Shown here: in pieces, positions 32,440 through 46,700 of the stretch | Layout: each line of letters starts with the position of its first letter | Numbering within the stretch: the stretch's first letter is position 1 | Assembly: GCA_035578155.1 (NCBI GenBank) | Contig: JAPWDM010000009.1 | Span: 6,508,198-6,572,197 of the forward strand | Length of the DNA stretch: 64,000 nucleotides | Reading direction: 5' to 3' | Source of the DNA: Brachynemurus nebulosus | Taxonomy: Eukaryota; Arthropoda; Insecta; Neuroptera; Myrmeleontidae | Notes under the pieces: model-generated | Database searches by the model: none | What the model saw: only the letters and a program-made list of their open reading frames with translations | Told to the model about the DNA's origin: nothing | Made by a program: the position numbers and the translations under genes

Positions 32440-35063
32440 CAGTTATGATGAGCGCCTAAATAGCGCGTAATTCCTATATAAGTTTTATCTAATTATCACC
32501 GTTGGTTTAGATTTCGATATTTTCAGTTTTTGTCTTTATATGCTGCTCAAATGAATTTTGTTGATTTTCCGGGAAACTTTAGGCGCTGGAAAGATTTTAA
32601 TAGCAGTTATGATGAGCGCCTAAATAGCGCGTAATTCCTATATAAGGTTTTATCTAATTATCGCCGTTGGTTTAGATTTCGATATTTTCAACTTTTGTCT
32701 TTATATGCTGCTCAAATGAATTTTGTTGATTTTCCGGGAAACTTTAGGCGCTGGAAAGATTTTAATAGCAGTTATGATGATCGCCTAAATAGCGCGTAAT
32801 TCCTATATAAGTTTTATCTAATTATCGCCGTTGGTTTAGATTTCGATATTTTCAATTTTTGTCTTTATATGCTGCTCAAATGAATTTTGTTGATTTTCCG
32901 GGAAACTTTAGGCGCTGGAAAGATTTTAATAGCAGTTATGATGAGCGCCTAAATAGCGCGTAATTCCTATATAAGTTTTATCTAATTATCGCCGTTGGTT
33001 TAGATTTCGATATTTTCAATTTTTGTCTTTATATGCTGCTCAAGTGAATTTTGTTGATTTTCCGGGAAACTTTAGGCGCTGGAAAGATTTTAATAGCAGT
33101 TATGATGAGCGCCTAATAGCGCGTAATTCCTATATAAGTTTTATCTAATTATCGCCGTTGGTTTAGATTTCGATATTTTCAATTTTTGTCGTTATATGCT
33201 GCTCAAATGAATTTTGTTGATTTTCCGGGAAATTTTAGGCGCTGGAAAGATTTTAATAGCAGTTATGATGAGCGCCTAAATAGCGCGTAATTCCTATATA
33301 AGTTTTATCTAATTCTCGCCGTTGGTTTAGATTTCGATATTTTCAATTTTTGTCTTTATATGCTGCTCAAATGAATTTTGTCGATTTTCCGGGAAACTTT
33401 AGGCGCTGGAAAGATTTTAATAGCAGTTATGATGAGCGCCTAAATAGCGCGTAATTCCTATATAAGTTTTATCTAATTATCGCCGTTGGTTTAGATTTCG
33501 ATATTTTCAATTTTTGTCTTTATATGCTGCTCAAATGAATTTTGTTGATTTTCCGGGAAACTTTAGGCGCTGGAAAGATTTTAATAGCAGTTATGATGAG
33601 CGCCTAAATAGCGCGTAATTCCTATATAAGTTTTATCTAATTATCGCCGTTGGTTTAGATTTCGATATTTTCAATTTTTGTCTTTATATGCTGCTCAAAT
33701 GAATTTTGTTGATTTTCCGGGAAAATTTAGGCGCTGGAAAGATTTTAATAGCAGTTATGATGAGCGCCTAAATAGCGCGTAATTCCTATATAAGTTTTAT
33801 CTAATTATCGCCGTTGGTTTAGATTTCGATATTTTCAATTTTTGTCTTTATATGCTGCTCAAATGAATTTTGTTGATTTTCCGGGAAACTTTAGGCGCTG
33901 GAAAGATTTTAATAGCAGTTATGATGAGCGCCTAAATAGCGCGTAATTCCTATATAAGTTTCTTCTAATTATCGCCGTTGGTTTAGATTTCGATATTTTC
34001 AATTTTTGTCTTTATATGCTGCTCAAATGAATTTTGTTGATTTTCCGGGAAACTTTAGGCGCTGGAAAAATTTTAATAGCAGTTATGATGAGCGCCTAAA
34101 TAGCGCGTAATTCCTATATAAGTTTTATCTAATTATCGCCGTTGGTTTAGATTTCGATATTTTCAATTTTTGTCTTTATATGCTGCTCAAATGAATTTTG
34201 TTGATTTTCCGGGAAACTTTAGGCGCTGGAAAGATTTTAATAGCAGTTATGATGATCGCCAAAATAGCGCGTAATTCCTATATAAGCTTTATCTAATTAG
34301 CGCCGTTGGTTCAGTTTTAGATATTTTCAATTTTTGTCTTTATATGCTGCTCAAATGAATTTTGTTGATTTTCCGGGAAACTTTAGGCGCTGGAAAGATT
34401 TTAATAGCAGTTATGATGAGCGCCTAAATAGCGCGTAATTCCTATATAAGTTTTATCTAATTATCGCCGTTGGTTTAGATTTCGATATTTTCAATTTTTG
34501 TCTTTATATGTTGCTCAAATGAATTTTGTTGATTTTCCGGGAAACTTTAGGCGCTGGAAAGATTTTAATAGCAGTTATGATGAGCGCCTAAATAGCGCGT
34601 AATTCCTATATAAGTTTTATCTAATTATCGCCGTTGGTTTAGATTTCGATATTTTCAATTTTTGTCTTTATATGCTGCTCAAATGAATTTTGTCGATTTT
34701 CCGGGAAACTTTAGGCGCTGGAAAGATTTTAATTGCAGTTATGATGAGCGCCTAAGTAGCGCGTAATTCCTATATAAGTTTTATCTAATTATCGCCGTTG
34801 GTTTAGATTTCGATATTTTCAATTTTTGTCTTTATATGCTGCTCAAATGAATTTTGTTGATTTTCCGGGAAACTTTAGGCGCTGGAAAGATTTTAATAGC
34901 AGTTATGATGAGCGCCTAAATAGCGCGTAATTCCTATATAAGTTTTATCTAATTATCGCCGTTGGTTTAGATTTCGATATTTTCAATTTTTGTCTTTATA
35001 TGCTGCTCAAATGAATTTTGTTGATTTTCCGGGAAACTTTAGGCGCTGGAAAGATTTTAATAG
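32440..35063. repeat. Higher-order repeat, 16-mer, copy 2 (2624 bp)
   Basis: Tandem copy of the preceding 16-mer. Rare markers recur at a spacing of 2624 bp: GGGAAAATTT near 31100 and 33724, TTTCTTCTAA near 31335 and 33959, the HindIII-containing G monomer (AAGCTT at 31660 and 34284), and TTTTAATTGC near 32104 and 34728. Private changes are few: an extra G (ATAAGGTTTT) near 32645 and a missing A (CCTAATAGC) near 33114. Confidence 0.9.
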
Positions 35064-37689
35064 CAGTTATGATGAGCGCCTAAATAGCGCGTAATTCCTT
35101 TATAAGTTTTATCTAATTATCGCCGTTGGTTTAGATTTCGATATTTTCAATTTTTGTCTTTATATGCTGCTCAAATGAATTTTGTTGATTTTCCGGGAAA
35201 CCTTAGGCGCTGGAAAGATTTTAATAGCAGTTATGATGAGCGCCTAAATAGCGCGTAATTCCTATATAAGTTTTATCTAATTATCGCCGTTGGTTTAGAT
35301 TTCGATATTTTCAATTTTTGTCTTTATATGCTGCTCAAATGAATTTTGTTGATTTTCCGGGAAACTTTAGGCGCTGGAAAGATTTTAATAGCAGTTATGA
35401 TGAGCGCCTAAATAGCGCGTAATTCCTATATAAGTTTTATCTAATTATCGCCGTTGGTTTAGATTTCGATATTTTCAATTTTTGTCTTTATATGCTGCTC
35501 AAATGAATTTTGTTGATTTTCCGGGAAACTTTAGGCGCTGGAAAGATTTTAATAGCAGTTATGATGAGCGCCTAAATAGCGCGTAATTCCTATATAAGTT
35601 TTTATCTAATTATCGCCGTTGGTTTAGATTTCGATATTTTCAATTTCTGTCTTTATATGCTGCTCAAATGAATTTTGTTGATTTTCCGGGAAACTTTAGG
35701 CGCTGGAAAGATTTTAATAGCAGTTATGATGAGCGCCTAAATAGCGCGTAATTCCTATATAAGTTTTATCTAATTATCGCCGTTGGTTTAGATTTCGATA
35801 TTTTCAATTTTTGTCTTTATATGTTGCTCAAATGAATTTTGTTGATTTTCCGGGAAAGTTTAGGCGCTGGAAAGATTTTAATAGCAGTTATTATGAGCGC
35901 CTAAATAGCGCGTAATTCCTATATAAGTTTTATCTAATTATCGCCGTTGGTTTAGATTTCGATATTTTCAATTTTTGTCTTTATATGCTGCTCAAATGAA
36001 TTTTGTTGATTTTCCGGGAAACTTTAGGCGCTGGAAAGATTTTAATAGCAGTTATGATGAGCGCCTAAATAGCGCGTAATTCCTATATAAGTTTTATCTA
36101 ATTATCGCCGTTGGTTTAGATTTCGATATTTTCAATTTTTGTCTTTATATGCTGCTCAAATGAATTTTGTTGATTTTCCGGGAAACTTTAGGCGCTGGAA
36201 AGATTTTAATAGCAGTTATGATGAGCGCCTAAATAGCGCGTAATTCCTATATAAGTTTTATCTAATTATCGCCGTTGGTTTAGATTTCGATATTTTCAAT
36301 TTTTGTCTTTATATGCTGCTCAAATGAATTTTGTTGATTTTCCGGGAAACTTTAAGCGCTGGAAAGATTTTAATAGCAGTTATGATGAGCGCCTAAATAG
36401 CGCGTAATTCCTATATAAGTTTTATCTAATTATCGCCGTTGGTTTAGATTTCGATATTTTCAATTTTTGTCTTTATATGCTGCTCAAATGAATTTTGTTG
36501 ATTTTCCGGGAAACTTTAGGCGCTGGAAAGATTTTAATAGCAGTTATGATGAGCGCCTAAATAGCGCGTAATTCCTATATAAGTTTTATCTAATTATCGC
36601 CGTTGGTTTAGATTTCGATATTTTCAATTTTTGTCTTTATATGCTGCTCAAATGAATTTTGTTGATTTTCCGGGAAACTTTAGGCGCTGGAAAGATTTTA
36701 ATAGCAGTTATGATGAGCGCCTAAATAGCGCGTAATTCCTATATAAGTTTTTATCTAATTATCGCCGTTGATTTAGATTTCGATATTTTCAATTTTTGTC
36801 TTTATATGTTGCTCAAATGAATTTTGTTGATTTTCCGGGAAACTTTAGGCGCTGGAAAGATTTTAATAGCAGTTATTATGAGCGCCTAAATAGCGCGTAA
36901 TTCCTATATAAGTTTTATCTAATTATCGCCGTTGGTTTAGATTTCGATATTTTCAATTTTTGTCTTTATATGCTGCTCAAATGAATTTTGTTGATTTTCC
37001 GGGAAACTTTAGGCGCTGGAAAGATTTTAATAGCAGTTATGATGAGCGCCTAAATAGCGCGTAATTCCTATATAAGTTTTATCTAATTATCGCCGTTGGT
37101 TTAGATTTCGATATTTTCAATTTTTGTCTTTATATGCTGCTCAAATGAATTTTGTTGATTTTCCGGGAAACTTTAGGCGCTGGAAAGATTTTAATAGCAG
37201 TTATGATGAGCGCCTAAATAGCGCGTAATTCCTATATAAGTTTTATCTAATTATCGCCGTTGGTTTAGATTTCGATATTTTCAATTTTTGTCTTTATATG
37301 CTGCTCAAATGAATTTTGTTGATTTTCCGGGAAACTTTAGGCGCTGGAAAGATTTTAATAGCAGTTATGATGAGCGCCTAAATAGCGCGTAATTCCTATA
37401 TAAGTTTTATCTAATTATCGCCGTTGGTTTAGATTTCGATATTTTCAATTTTTGTCTTTATATGCTGCTCAAATGAATTTTGTTGATTTTCCGGGAAACT
37501 TTAGGCGCTGGAAAGATTTTAATAGCAGTTATGATGAGCGCCTAAATAGCGCGTAATTCCTATATAAGTTTTATCTAATTATCGCCGTTGGTTTAGATTT
37601 CGATATTTTCAATTTTTGTCTTTATATGCTGCTCAAATGAATTTTGTTGATTTTCCGGGAAACTTTAGGCGCTGGAAAGATTTTAATAG
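35064..37689. repeat. Mostly plain satellite monomers with a short 6-mer repeat
   Basis: This stretch has few diagnostic variants. A 6-monomer spacing is marked by the rare change CAGTTATTATG at 35885 and 36870 (985 bp, six monomers plus one base), each in or next to a monomer with ATGTTGCTC. No other feature is visible. Confidence 0.7.
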
Positions 37690-40600
37690 CAGTTATGATG
37701 AGCGCCTAAATAGCGCGTAATTCCTATATAAGTTTTTATCTAATTATCGCCGTTGATTTAGATTTCGATATTTTCAATTTTTGTCTTTATATGTTGCTCA
37801 AATGAATTTTGTTGATTTTCCGGGAAACTTTAGCCGCTGGAAAGATTTTAATAGCAGTTATGATGAGCGCCTAAATAGCGCGTAATTCCTATATAAGTTT
37901 TATCTAATTATCGCCGTTGGTTTAGATTTCGATATTTTCAATTTTTGTCTTTATATGCTGCTCAAATGAATTTTATTGATTTTCCGGGAAACTTTAGGCG
38001 CTGGAAAGATTTTAATAGCAGTTATGATGAGCGCCTAAATAGCGCGTAATTCCTATATAAGTTTTATCTAATTATCGCCGTTGGTTTAGATTTCGATATT
38101 TTCAATTTTTGTCTTTATATGCTGCTCAAATGAATTTTGTTGATTTTCCGGGAAACTTTAGGCGCTGGAAAGATTTTAATAGCAGTTATGATGAGCGCCT
38201 AAATAGCGCGTAATTCCTATATAAGTTTTTATCTAATTATCGCCGTTGGTTTAGATTTCGATATTTTCAATTTTTGTCTTTATATGCTGCTCAAATGAAT
38301 TTTGTTGATTTTCCGGGAAACTTTAGGCGCTGGAAAGATTTTAATAGCAGTTATGATGAGCGCCTAAATAGCGCGTAATTCCTATATCAGTTTTATCTAA
38401 TTATCGCCGTTGGTTTAGATTTCGATATTTTCAATTTTTGTCTTTATATGCTGCTCAAATGAATTTTGTTGATTTTCCGGGAAACTTTAGGCGCTGGAAA
38501 GATTTTAATAGCAGTTATGATGAGCGCCTAAATAGCGCGTAATTCCTATATAAGTTTTATCTAATTATCGCCGTTGGTTTAGATTTCGTTTTTTTTAAAT
38601 TTTTGTCTTTATATGCTGCTCAAATGAATTTTGTTGATTTTCCGGGAAACTTTAGGCGCTGGAAAGATTTTAATAGCAGTTATGATGAGCGCCTAAATAG
38701 CGCGTAATTCCTATATAAGTTTTATCTAATTACCGCCGTTGGTTTAGATTTCGATATTTTCAATTTTTGTCTTTATATGCTGCTCAAATGAATTTTGTTG
38801 ATTTTCCGGGAAACTTTAGGCGCTGGAAAGATTTTAATAGCAGTTATGATGAGCGCCTAAATAGCGCGTAATTCCTATATAAGTTTTATCTAATTCTCGC
38901 CGTTGGTTTAGATTTCGATATTTTCAATTTTTGTCTTTATATGCTGCTCAAATGAATTTTGTTGATTTTCCGGGAAAATTTAGGCGCTGGAAAGATTTTA
39001 ATAGCAGTTATGATGAGCGCCTAAATAGCGCGTAATTCCTATATAAGTTTTATCTAATTATCGCCTTTTGTTTAGATTTCGATATTTTCAATTTTTGTCT
39101 TTATATGTTGCTCAAATGAATTTTGTTGATTTTCCGGGAAACTTTAGGCGCTGGAAAGATTTTAATAGCAGTTATGATGAGCGCCTAAATAGCGCGTAAT
39201 TCCTATATAAGTTTTATCTAATTATCGCCGTTGGTTTAGATTTCGATATTTTCAATTTTTGTCTTTATATGCTGCTCAAATGAATTTTGTTGATTTTCCG
39301 GGAAACTTTAGGCGCTGGAAAGATTTTAATAGCAGTTATGATGAGCGCCTAAATAGCGCGTAATTCCTATATAAGTTTTATCTAATTATCGCCGTTGGTT
39401 TAGATTTCGATATTTTCAATTTTTGTCTTTATATGCTGCTCAAATGAATTTTGTTGATTTTCCGGGAAACTTTAGGCGCTGGAAAGATTTTAATAGCAGT
39501 TATGATGAGCGCCTAAATAGCGCGTAATTCCTGTATAAGTTTTATCTAATTATCGCCGTTGGTTTAGATTTCGATATTTTCAATTTTTGTCTTTATATGC
39601 TGCTCAAATGAATTTTGTTGATTTTCCGGTAAACTTTAGGCGCTGGAAAGATTTTAATAGCAGTTATGATGAGCGCCTAAATAGCGCGTAATTCCTATAT
39701 AAGTTTTATCTAATTATCGCCGTTGGTTTAGATTTCGATATTTTCAATTTTTGTCTTTATATGCTGCTCAAATGAATTTTGCTGATTTTCCGGGAAACTT
39801 TAGGCGCTGGAAAGATTTTAATAGCAGTTATGATGAGCGCCTAAATAGCGCGTAATTCCTATATAAGTTTTATCTAATTATCGCCGTTGGTTTAGATTTC
39901 GATATTTTCAATTTTTGTCTTTATATGCTGCTCAAATGAATTTTGTTGATTTTCCGGGAAACTTTAGGCGCTGGAAAGATTTTAATAGCAGTTATGATGA
40001 GCGCCTAAATAGCGCGTAATTCCTATATAAGTTTTTATCTAATTATCGCCGTTGATTTAGATTTCGATATTTTCAATTTTTGTCTTTATATGTTGCTCAA
40101 ATGAATTTTGTTGATTTTCCGGGAAACTTTAGCCGCTGGAAAGATTTTAATAGCAGTTATGATGAGCGCCTAAATAGCGCGTAATTCCTATATAAGTTTT
40201 ATCTAATTATCGCCGTTGGTTTAGATTTCGATATTTTAAATTTTTGTCTTTATATGCTGCTCAAATGAATTTTGTTGATTTTCCGGGAAACTTTAGGCGC
40301 TGGAAAGATTTTAATAGCAGTTATGATGAGCGCCTAAATAGCGCGTAATTCCTATATAAGTTTTATCTAATTATCGCCGTTGGTTTAGACTTCGATATTT
40401 TCAATTTTTGTCTTTATATGCTGCTCAAATGAATTTTGTTGATTTTCCGGGAAAATTTAGGCGCTGGAAAGATTTTAATAGCAGTTATGATGAGCGCCTA
40501 AATAGCGCGTAATTCCTATATAAGTTTTTATCTAATTATCGCCGTTGGTTTAGATTTCGATATTTTCAATTTTTGTCTTTATATGCTGCTCAAATGAATT

Positions 40601-42126
40601 TTGTTGATTTTCCGGGAAACTTTAGGCGCTGGAAAGATTTTAATAGCAGTTATGATGAGCGCCTAAATAGCGCATAATTCCTATATCAGTTTTATCTAAT
40701 TATCGCCGTTGGTTTAGATTTCGATATTTTCAATTTTTGTCTTTATATGCTGCTCAAATGAATTTTGTTGATTTTCCGGGAAACTTTAGGCGCTGGAAAG
40801 ATTTTAATAGCAGTTATGATGAGGGCCTAAATAGCGCGTAATTCCTGTATAAGTTTTATCTAATTATCGCCGTTGGATTAGATTTCGTTTTTTTTAGATT
40901 TTTGTCTTTATATGCTGCTCAAATGAATTTTGTTGATTTTCCGGGAAACTTTAGGCGCTGGAAAGATTTTAATAGCAGTTATGATGAGCGCCTAAATAGC
41001 GCGTAATTCCTATATAAGTTTTATCTAATTATCGCCGTTGGTTTAGATTTCGATATTTTCAATTTTTGTTTTTATATGCTGCTCAAATGAATTTTGTTGA
41101 TTTTCCGGGAAACTTTAGGCGCTGGAAAGATTTTAATAGCAGTTATGATGAGCGCCTAAATAGCGCGTAATTCCTATATAAGTTTTATCTAATTCTCGCC
41201 GTTGGTTTAGATTTCGATATTTTCAATTTTTGTCTTTATATGCTGCTCAAATGAATTTTGTTGATTTTCCGGGAAACTTTAGGCGCTGGAAAGATTTTAA
41301 TAGCAGTTATGATGAGCGCCTAAATAGCGCGTAATTCCTATATAAGTTTTATCTAATTATCGCCTTTGGTTTAGATTTCGATATTTTCAATTTTTGTCTT
41401 TATATGTTGCTCAAATGAATTTTGTTGATTTTCCGGGAAACTTTAGGCGCTGGAAAGATTTTAATAGCAGTTATGATGAGCGCCTAAATAGCGCGTAATT
41501 CCTATATAAGTTTTATCTAATTATCGCCGTTGGTTTAGATTTCGATATTTTCAATTTTTGTCTTTATATGCTGCTCAAATGAATTTGGTTGATTTTCCGG
41601 GAAACTTTAGGCGCTGGAAAGATTTTAATAGCAGTTATGATGAGCGCCTAAATAGCGCGTAATTCCTATATAAGTTTTATCTAATTATCGCCGTTGGTTT
41701 AGATTTCGATATTTTCAATTTTTGTCTTTATATGCTGCTCAAATGAATTTTGTTGATTTTCCGGGAAACTTTAGGCGCTGGAAAGATTTTAATAGCAGTT
41801 ATGATGAGCGCCTAAATAGCGCGTAATTCCTATATAAGTTTTTATCTAATTATCGCCGTTGGCTTAGATTTCGATATTTTCAATTTTTGTCTTTATATGC
41901 TGCTCAAATGAATTTTGTTGATTTTCCGGGAAACTTTAGGCGCTGGAAAGATTTTAATAGCAGTTATGATGAGCGTCTAAATAGCGCGTAATTCCTATAT
42001 AAGTTTTATCTAATTATCGCCGTTGGTTTAGATTTCGATATTTTCAATTTTTGTCTTTATATGCTGCTCAAATGAATTATGTTGATTTTCCGGGAAACTT
42101 TAGGCGCTGGAAAGATTTTAATAGCA
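37690..42126. repeat. Higher-order repeat, 14-mer with one full copy and one partial copy
   Basis: The TTGATTTAG/ATGTTGCTC/TTAGCCGC monomer starts at 37690 and again at 39989, 2299 bp apart (14 monomers plus three inserted T). Both copies carry the extra-T, TATATCAG, T8, CTCGCC and GCCTTT monomers in order. The second copy keeps ATTTTAAATTT, TTAGACTTCG, GGGCCT and GGATTAG, as at 27845, while the first has lost them. After the GCCTTTGG monomer the second copy runs into a different series, ending at a G monomer. Confidence 0.8.
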
Positions 42127-43600
42127 GTTATGATGATCGCCAAAATAGCGCGTAATTCCTATATAAGCTTTATCTAATTAGCGCCGTTGGTTCAGTTTTA
42201 GATATTTTCAATTTTTGTCTTTATATGCTGCTCAAATGAATTTTGTTGATTTTCCGGGAAACTTTAGGCGCTGGAAAGATTTTAATAGCAGTTATGATGA
42301 GCGCCTAAATAGCGCGTAATTCCTATATAAGTTTTATCTAATTATCGCCGTTGGTTTAGATTTCGATATTTTCAATTTTTGTCTTTATATGCTGCTCAAA
42401 TGAATTTTGTTGATTTTCCGGGAAACTTTAGGCGCTGGAAAGATTTTAATAGCAGTTATGATGAGCGCCTAAATAGCGCGTAATTCCTATATAAGTTTTA
42501 TCTAATTATCGCCGTTGGTTTAGATTTCGATATTTTCAATTTTTGTCTTTATATGCTGCTCAAATGAATTTTGTTGATTTTCCGGGAAACTTTAGGCGCT
42601 GGAAAGATTTTAATAGCAGTTATGATGAGCGCCTAAATAGCGCGTAATTCCTATATAAGTTTTATCTAATTATCGCCGTTGGTTTAGATTTCGATATTTT
42701 CAATTTTTGTCTTTATATGCTGCTCAAATGAATTTTGTTGATTTTCCGGGAAACTTTAGGCGCTGGAAAGATTTTAATAGCAGTTATGATGAGCGCCTAA
42801 ATAGCGCGTAATTCCTATATAAGTTTTATCTAATTATCGCCGTTGGTTTAGATTTCGATATTTTCAATTTTTGTCTTTATATGCTGCTCAAATGAATTTT
42901 GTTGATTTTCCGGGAAACTTTAGGCGCTGGAAAGATTTTAAGAGCAGTTATGATGAGCGCCTAAATAGCGCGTAATTCCTATATAAGTTTTATCTAATTA
43001 TCGCCGTTGGTTTAGATTTCGATATTTTCAATTTTTGTCTTTATATGCTGCACAAATGAATTTTGTTGATTTTCCGGGAAACTTTAGGCGCTGGAAAGAT
43101 TTTAATAGCAGTTATGATGAGCGCCTAAATAGCGCGTAATTCCTATATAAGTTTTATCTAATTATCGCCGTTGGTTTAGATTTCGATATTTTCAATTTTT
43201 GTCTTTATATGCTGCTCAAATGAATTTTGTTGATTTTCCGGGAAACTTTAGGCGCTGGAAAGATTTTAATAGCAGTTATGATGAGCGCCTAAATAGCGCG
43301 TAATTCCTATATAAGTTTTATCTAATTATCGCCGTTGGTTTAGATTTCGATATTTTCAATTTTTGTCTTTATATGCTGCTCAAATGAATTTTGTTGATTT
43401 TCCGGGAAACTTTAGGCGCTGGAAAGATTTTAATAGCAGTTATGATGAGCGCCTAAATAGCGCGTAATTCCTATATAAGTTTTATCTAATTATCGCCGTT
43501 GGTTTAGATTTCGATATTTTCAATTTTTGTCTTTATATGCTGCTCAAATGAATTTTGTTGATTTTCCGGGAAACTTTAGGCGCTGGAAAGATTTTAATAG

Positions 43601-43720
43601 CAGTTATGATGAGCGCCTAAATAGCGCGTAATTCCTATATAAGTTTTATCTAATTATCGCCGTTGGTTTAGATTTCGATATTTTCAATTTTTGTCTTTAT
43701 ATGCTGCTCAAATGAATTTT
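43601..43720. repeat. Truncated satellite monomer (49-bp deletion), first copy
   Basis: The monomer ends at AATGAATTTT and joins the next one at ATGATGAGCG, losing the GC-richer part that contains the TTTCCGGGAAA palindrome and the left arm of the 9-bp dyad. A twin is present at 46997-47116. Confidence 0.9.
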
Positions 43721-46700
43721 ATGATGAGCGCCTAAATAGCGCGTAATTGATATATAAGTTTTATCTAATTATCGCCGTTGGTTTAGATTTCGATATTTTC
43801 AATTTTTGTCTTTATATGCTGCTCAAATGAATTTTGTTGATTTTCCGGGAAAATTTAGGCGCTGGAAAGATTTTAATAGCAGTTATGATGAGCGCCTAAA
43901 TAGCGCGTAATTCCTATATAAGTTTTATCTAATTATCGCCGTTGGTTTAGATTTCGATATTTTCAATTTTTGTCTTTATATGCTGCTCAAATGAATTTTG
44001 TTGATTTTCCGGGAAACTTTAGGCGCTGGAAAGATTTTAATAGCAGTTATGATGAGCGCCTAAATAGCGCCTAATTCCTATATAAGTTTTATCTAATTAT
44101 CGCCGTTGGTTTAGATTACGATATTTTCAATTTTTGTCTTTATATGCTGCTCAAATGAATTTTGTTGATTTTCCGGGAAACTTTAGGCGCTGGAAAGATT
44201 TTAATAGCAGTTATGATGAGCGCCTAAATAGCGCGTAATTCCTATATAAGTTTTATCTAATTATCGCCGTTGGTTTAGATTTCGATATTTTCAATTTTTG
44301 TCTTTATATGCTGCTCAAATGAATTTTGTTGATTTTCCGGGAAACTTTAGGCGCTGGAAAGATTTTAAGAGCAGTTATGATGAGCGCCTAAATAGCGCGT
44401 AATTCCTATATAAGTTTTATCTAATTATCGCCGTTCGGTTTAGATTTCGATATTTTCAATTTTTGTCTTTATATGCTGCTCAAATGAATTTTGTTGATTT
44501 TCCGGGAAACTTTAGGCGCTGGAAAGATTTTAATAGCAGTTATGATGAGCGCCTAAATAGCGCGTAATTCCTATATAAGTTTTATCTAATTATCGCCGTT
44601 GGTTTAGATTTCGATATTTTCAATTTTTGTCTTTATATGCTGCTCAAATGAATTTTGTTGATTTTCCGGGAAACTTTAGGCGCTGGAAAGATTTTAATAG
44701 CAGTTATGATGAGCGCCTAAATAGCGCGTAATTCCTATATAAGTTTTATCTAATTATCGCCGTTGGTTTAGATTTCGATATTTTCAATTTTTGTCTTTAT
44801 ATGCTGCTCAAATGAATTTTGTTGATTTTCCGGGAAACTTTAGGCGCTGGAAAGGTTTTAATAGCAGTTATGATGAGCGCCTAAATAGCGCGTAATTCCT
44901 ATATAAGTTTTATCTAATTATCGCCGTTGGTTTAGATTTCGATATTTTCAATTTTTGTCTTTATATGCTGCTCAAATGAATTTTGTTGATTTTCCGGGAA
45001 ACTTTAGGCGCTGGAAAGATTTTAATAGCAGTTATGATGAGCGCCTAAATAGCGCGTAATTCCTATATAAGTTTTATCTAATTATCGCCGTTGGTTTAGA
45101 TTTCGATATTTTCAATTTTTGTCTTTATATGCTGCTCAAATGAATTTTGTTGATTTTCCGGGAAACTTTAGGCGCTGGAAAGATTTTAATAGCAGTTATG
45201 ATGAGCGCCTAAATAGCGCGTAATTCCTGTATAAGTTTTATCTAATTATCGCCGTTGGTTTAGATTTCGATATTTTCAATTTTTGTCTTTATATGCTGCT
45301 CAAATGAATTTTGTTGATTTTCCGGGAAACTTTAGGCGCTGGAAAGATTTTAATAGCAGTTATGATGAGCGCCTAAATAGCGCGTAATTCCTATATAAGT
45401 TTTATCTAATTATCGCCGTTGGTTTAGATTTCGATATTTTCAATTTTTGTCTTTATATGCTGCTCAAATGAATTTTGTTGATTTTCCGGGAAACTTTAGG
45501 CGCTGGAAAGATTTTAATAGCAGTTATGATGAGCGCCTAAATAGCGCGTAATTCCTATATAAGTTTTATCTAATTATCGCCGTTGGTTTAGATTTCGATA
45601 TTTTCAATTTTTGTCTTTATATGCTGCTCAAATGAATTTTGTTGATTTTCCGGGAAACTTTAGGCGCTGGAAAGATTTTAAGAGCAGTTATGATGAGCGC
45701 CTAAATAGCGCGTAATTCCTATATAAGTTTATCTAATTATCGCCGTTGGTTTAGATTTCGATATTTTCAATTTTTGTCTTTATATGCTGCACAAATGAAT
45801 TTTGTTGATTTTCCGGGAAACTTTAGGCGCTGGAAAGATTTTAATAGCAGTTATGATGAGCGCCTAAATAGCGCGTAATTCCTATATAAGTTTTATCTAA
45901 TTATCGCCGTTGGTTTAGATTTCGTTTTTTTTAAATTTTTGTCTTTATATGCTGCTCAAATGAATTTTGTTGATTTTCCGGGAAACTTTAGGCGCTGGAA
46001 AGATTTTAATAGCAGTTATGATGAGCGCCTAAATAGCGCGTAATTCCTATATAAGTTTTATCTAATTACCGCCGTTGGTTTAGATTTCGATATTTTCAAT
46101 TTTTGTCTTTATATGCTGCTCAAATGAATTTTGTTGATTTTCCGGGAAACTTTAGGCGCTGGAAAGGTTTTAATAGCAGTTATGATGAGCGCCTAAATAG
46201 CGCGTAATTCCTATATAAGTTTTATCTAATTATCGCCGTTGGTTTAGATTTCGATATTTTCAATTTTTGTCTTTATATGCTGCTCAAATGAATTTTGTTG
46301 ATTTTCCGGGAAACTTTAGGCGCTGGAAAGATTTTAATAGCAGTTATGATGAGCGCCTAAATAGCGCGTAATTCCTATATAAGTCTTATCTAATTATCGC
46401 CGTTGGTTTAGATTTCGATATTTTCAATTTTTGTCTTTATATGCTGCTCAAATGAATTTTGTTGATTTTCCGGGAAACTTTAGGCGCTGGAAAGATTTTC
46501 ATAGCAGTTATGATGAGCGCCTAAGTAGCGCGTAATTCCTATATAAGTTTTATCTAATTATCGCCGTTGGTTTAGATTTCGATATTTTCAATTTTTGTCT
46601 TTATATGCTGCTCAAATGAATTTTGTTGATTTTCCGGGAAACTTTAGGCGCTGGAAAGATTTTAATAGCAGTTATGATGAGCGCCTAAATAGCGCGTAAT

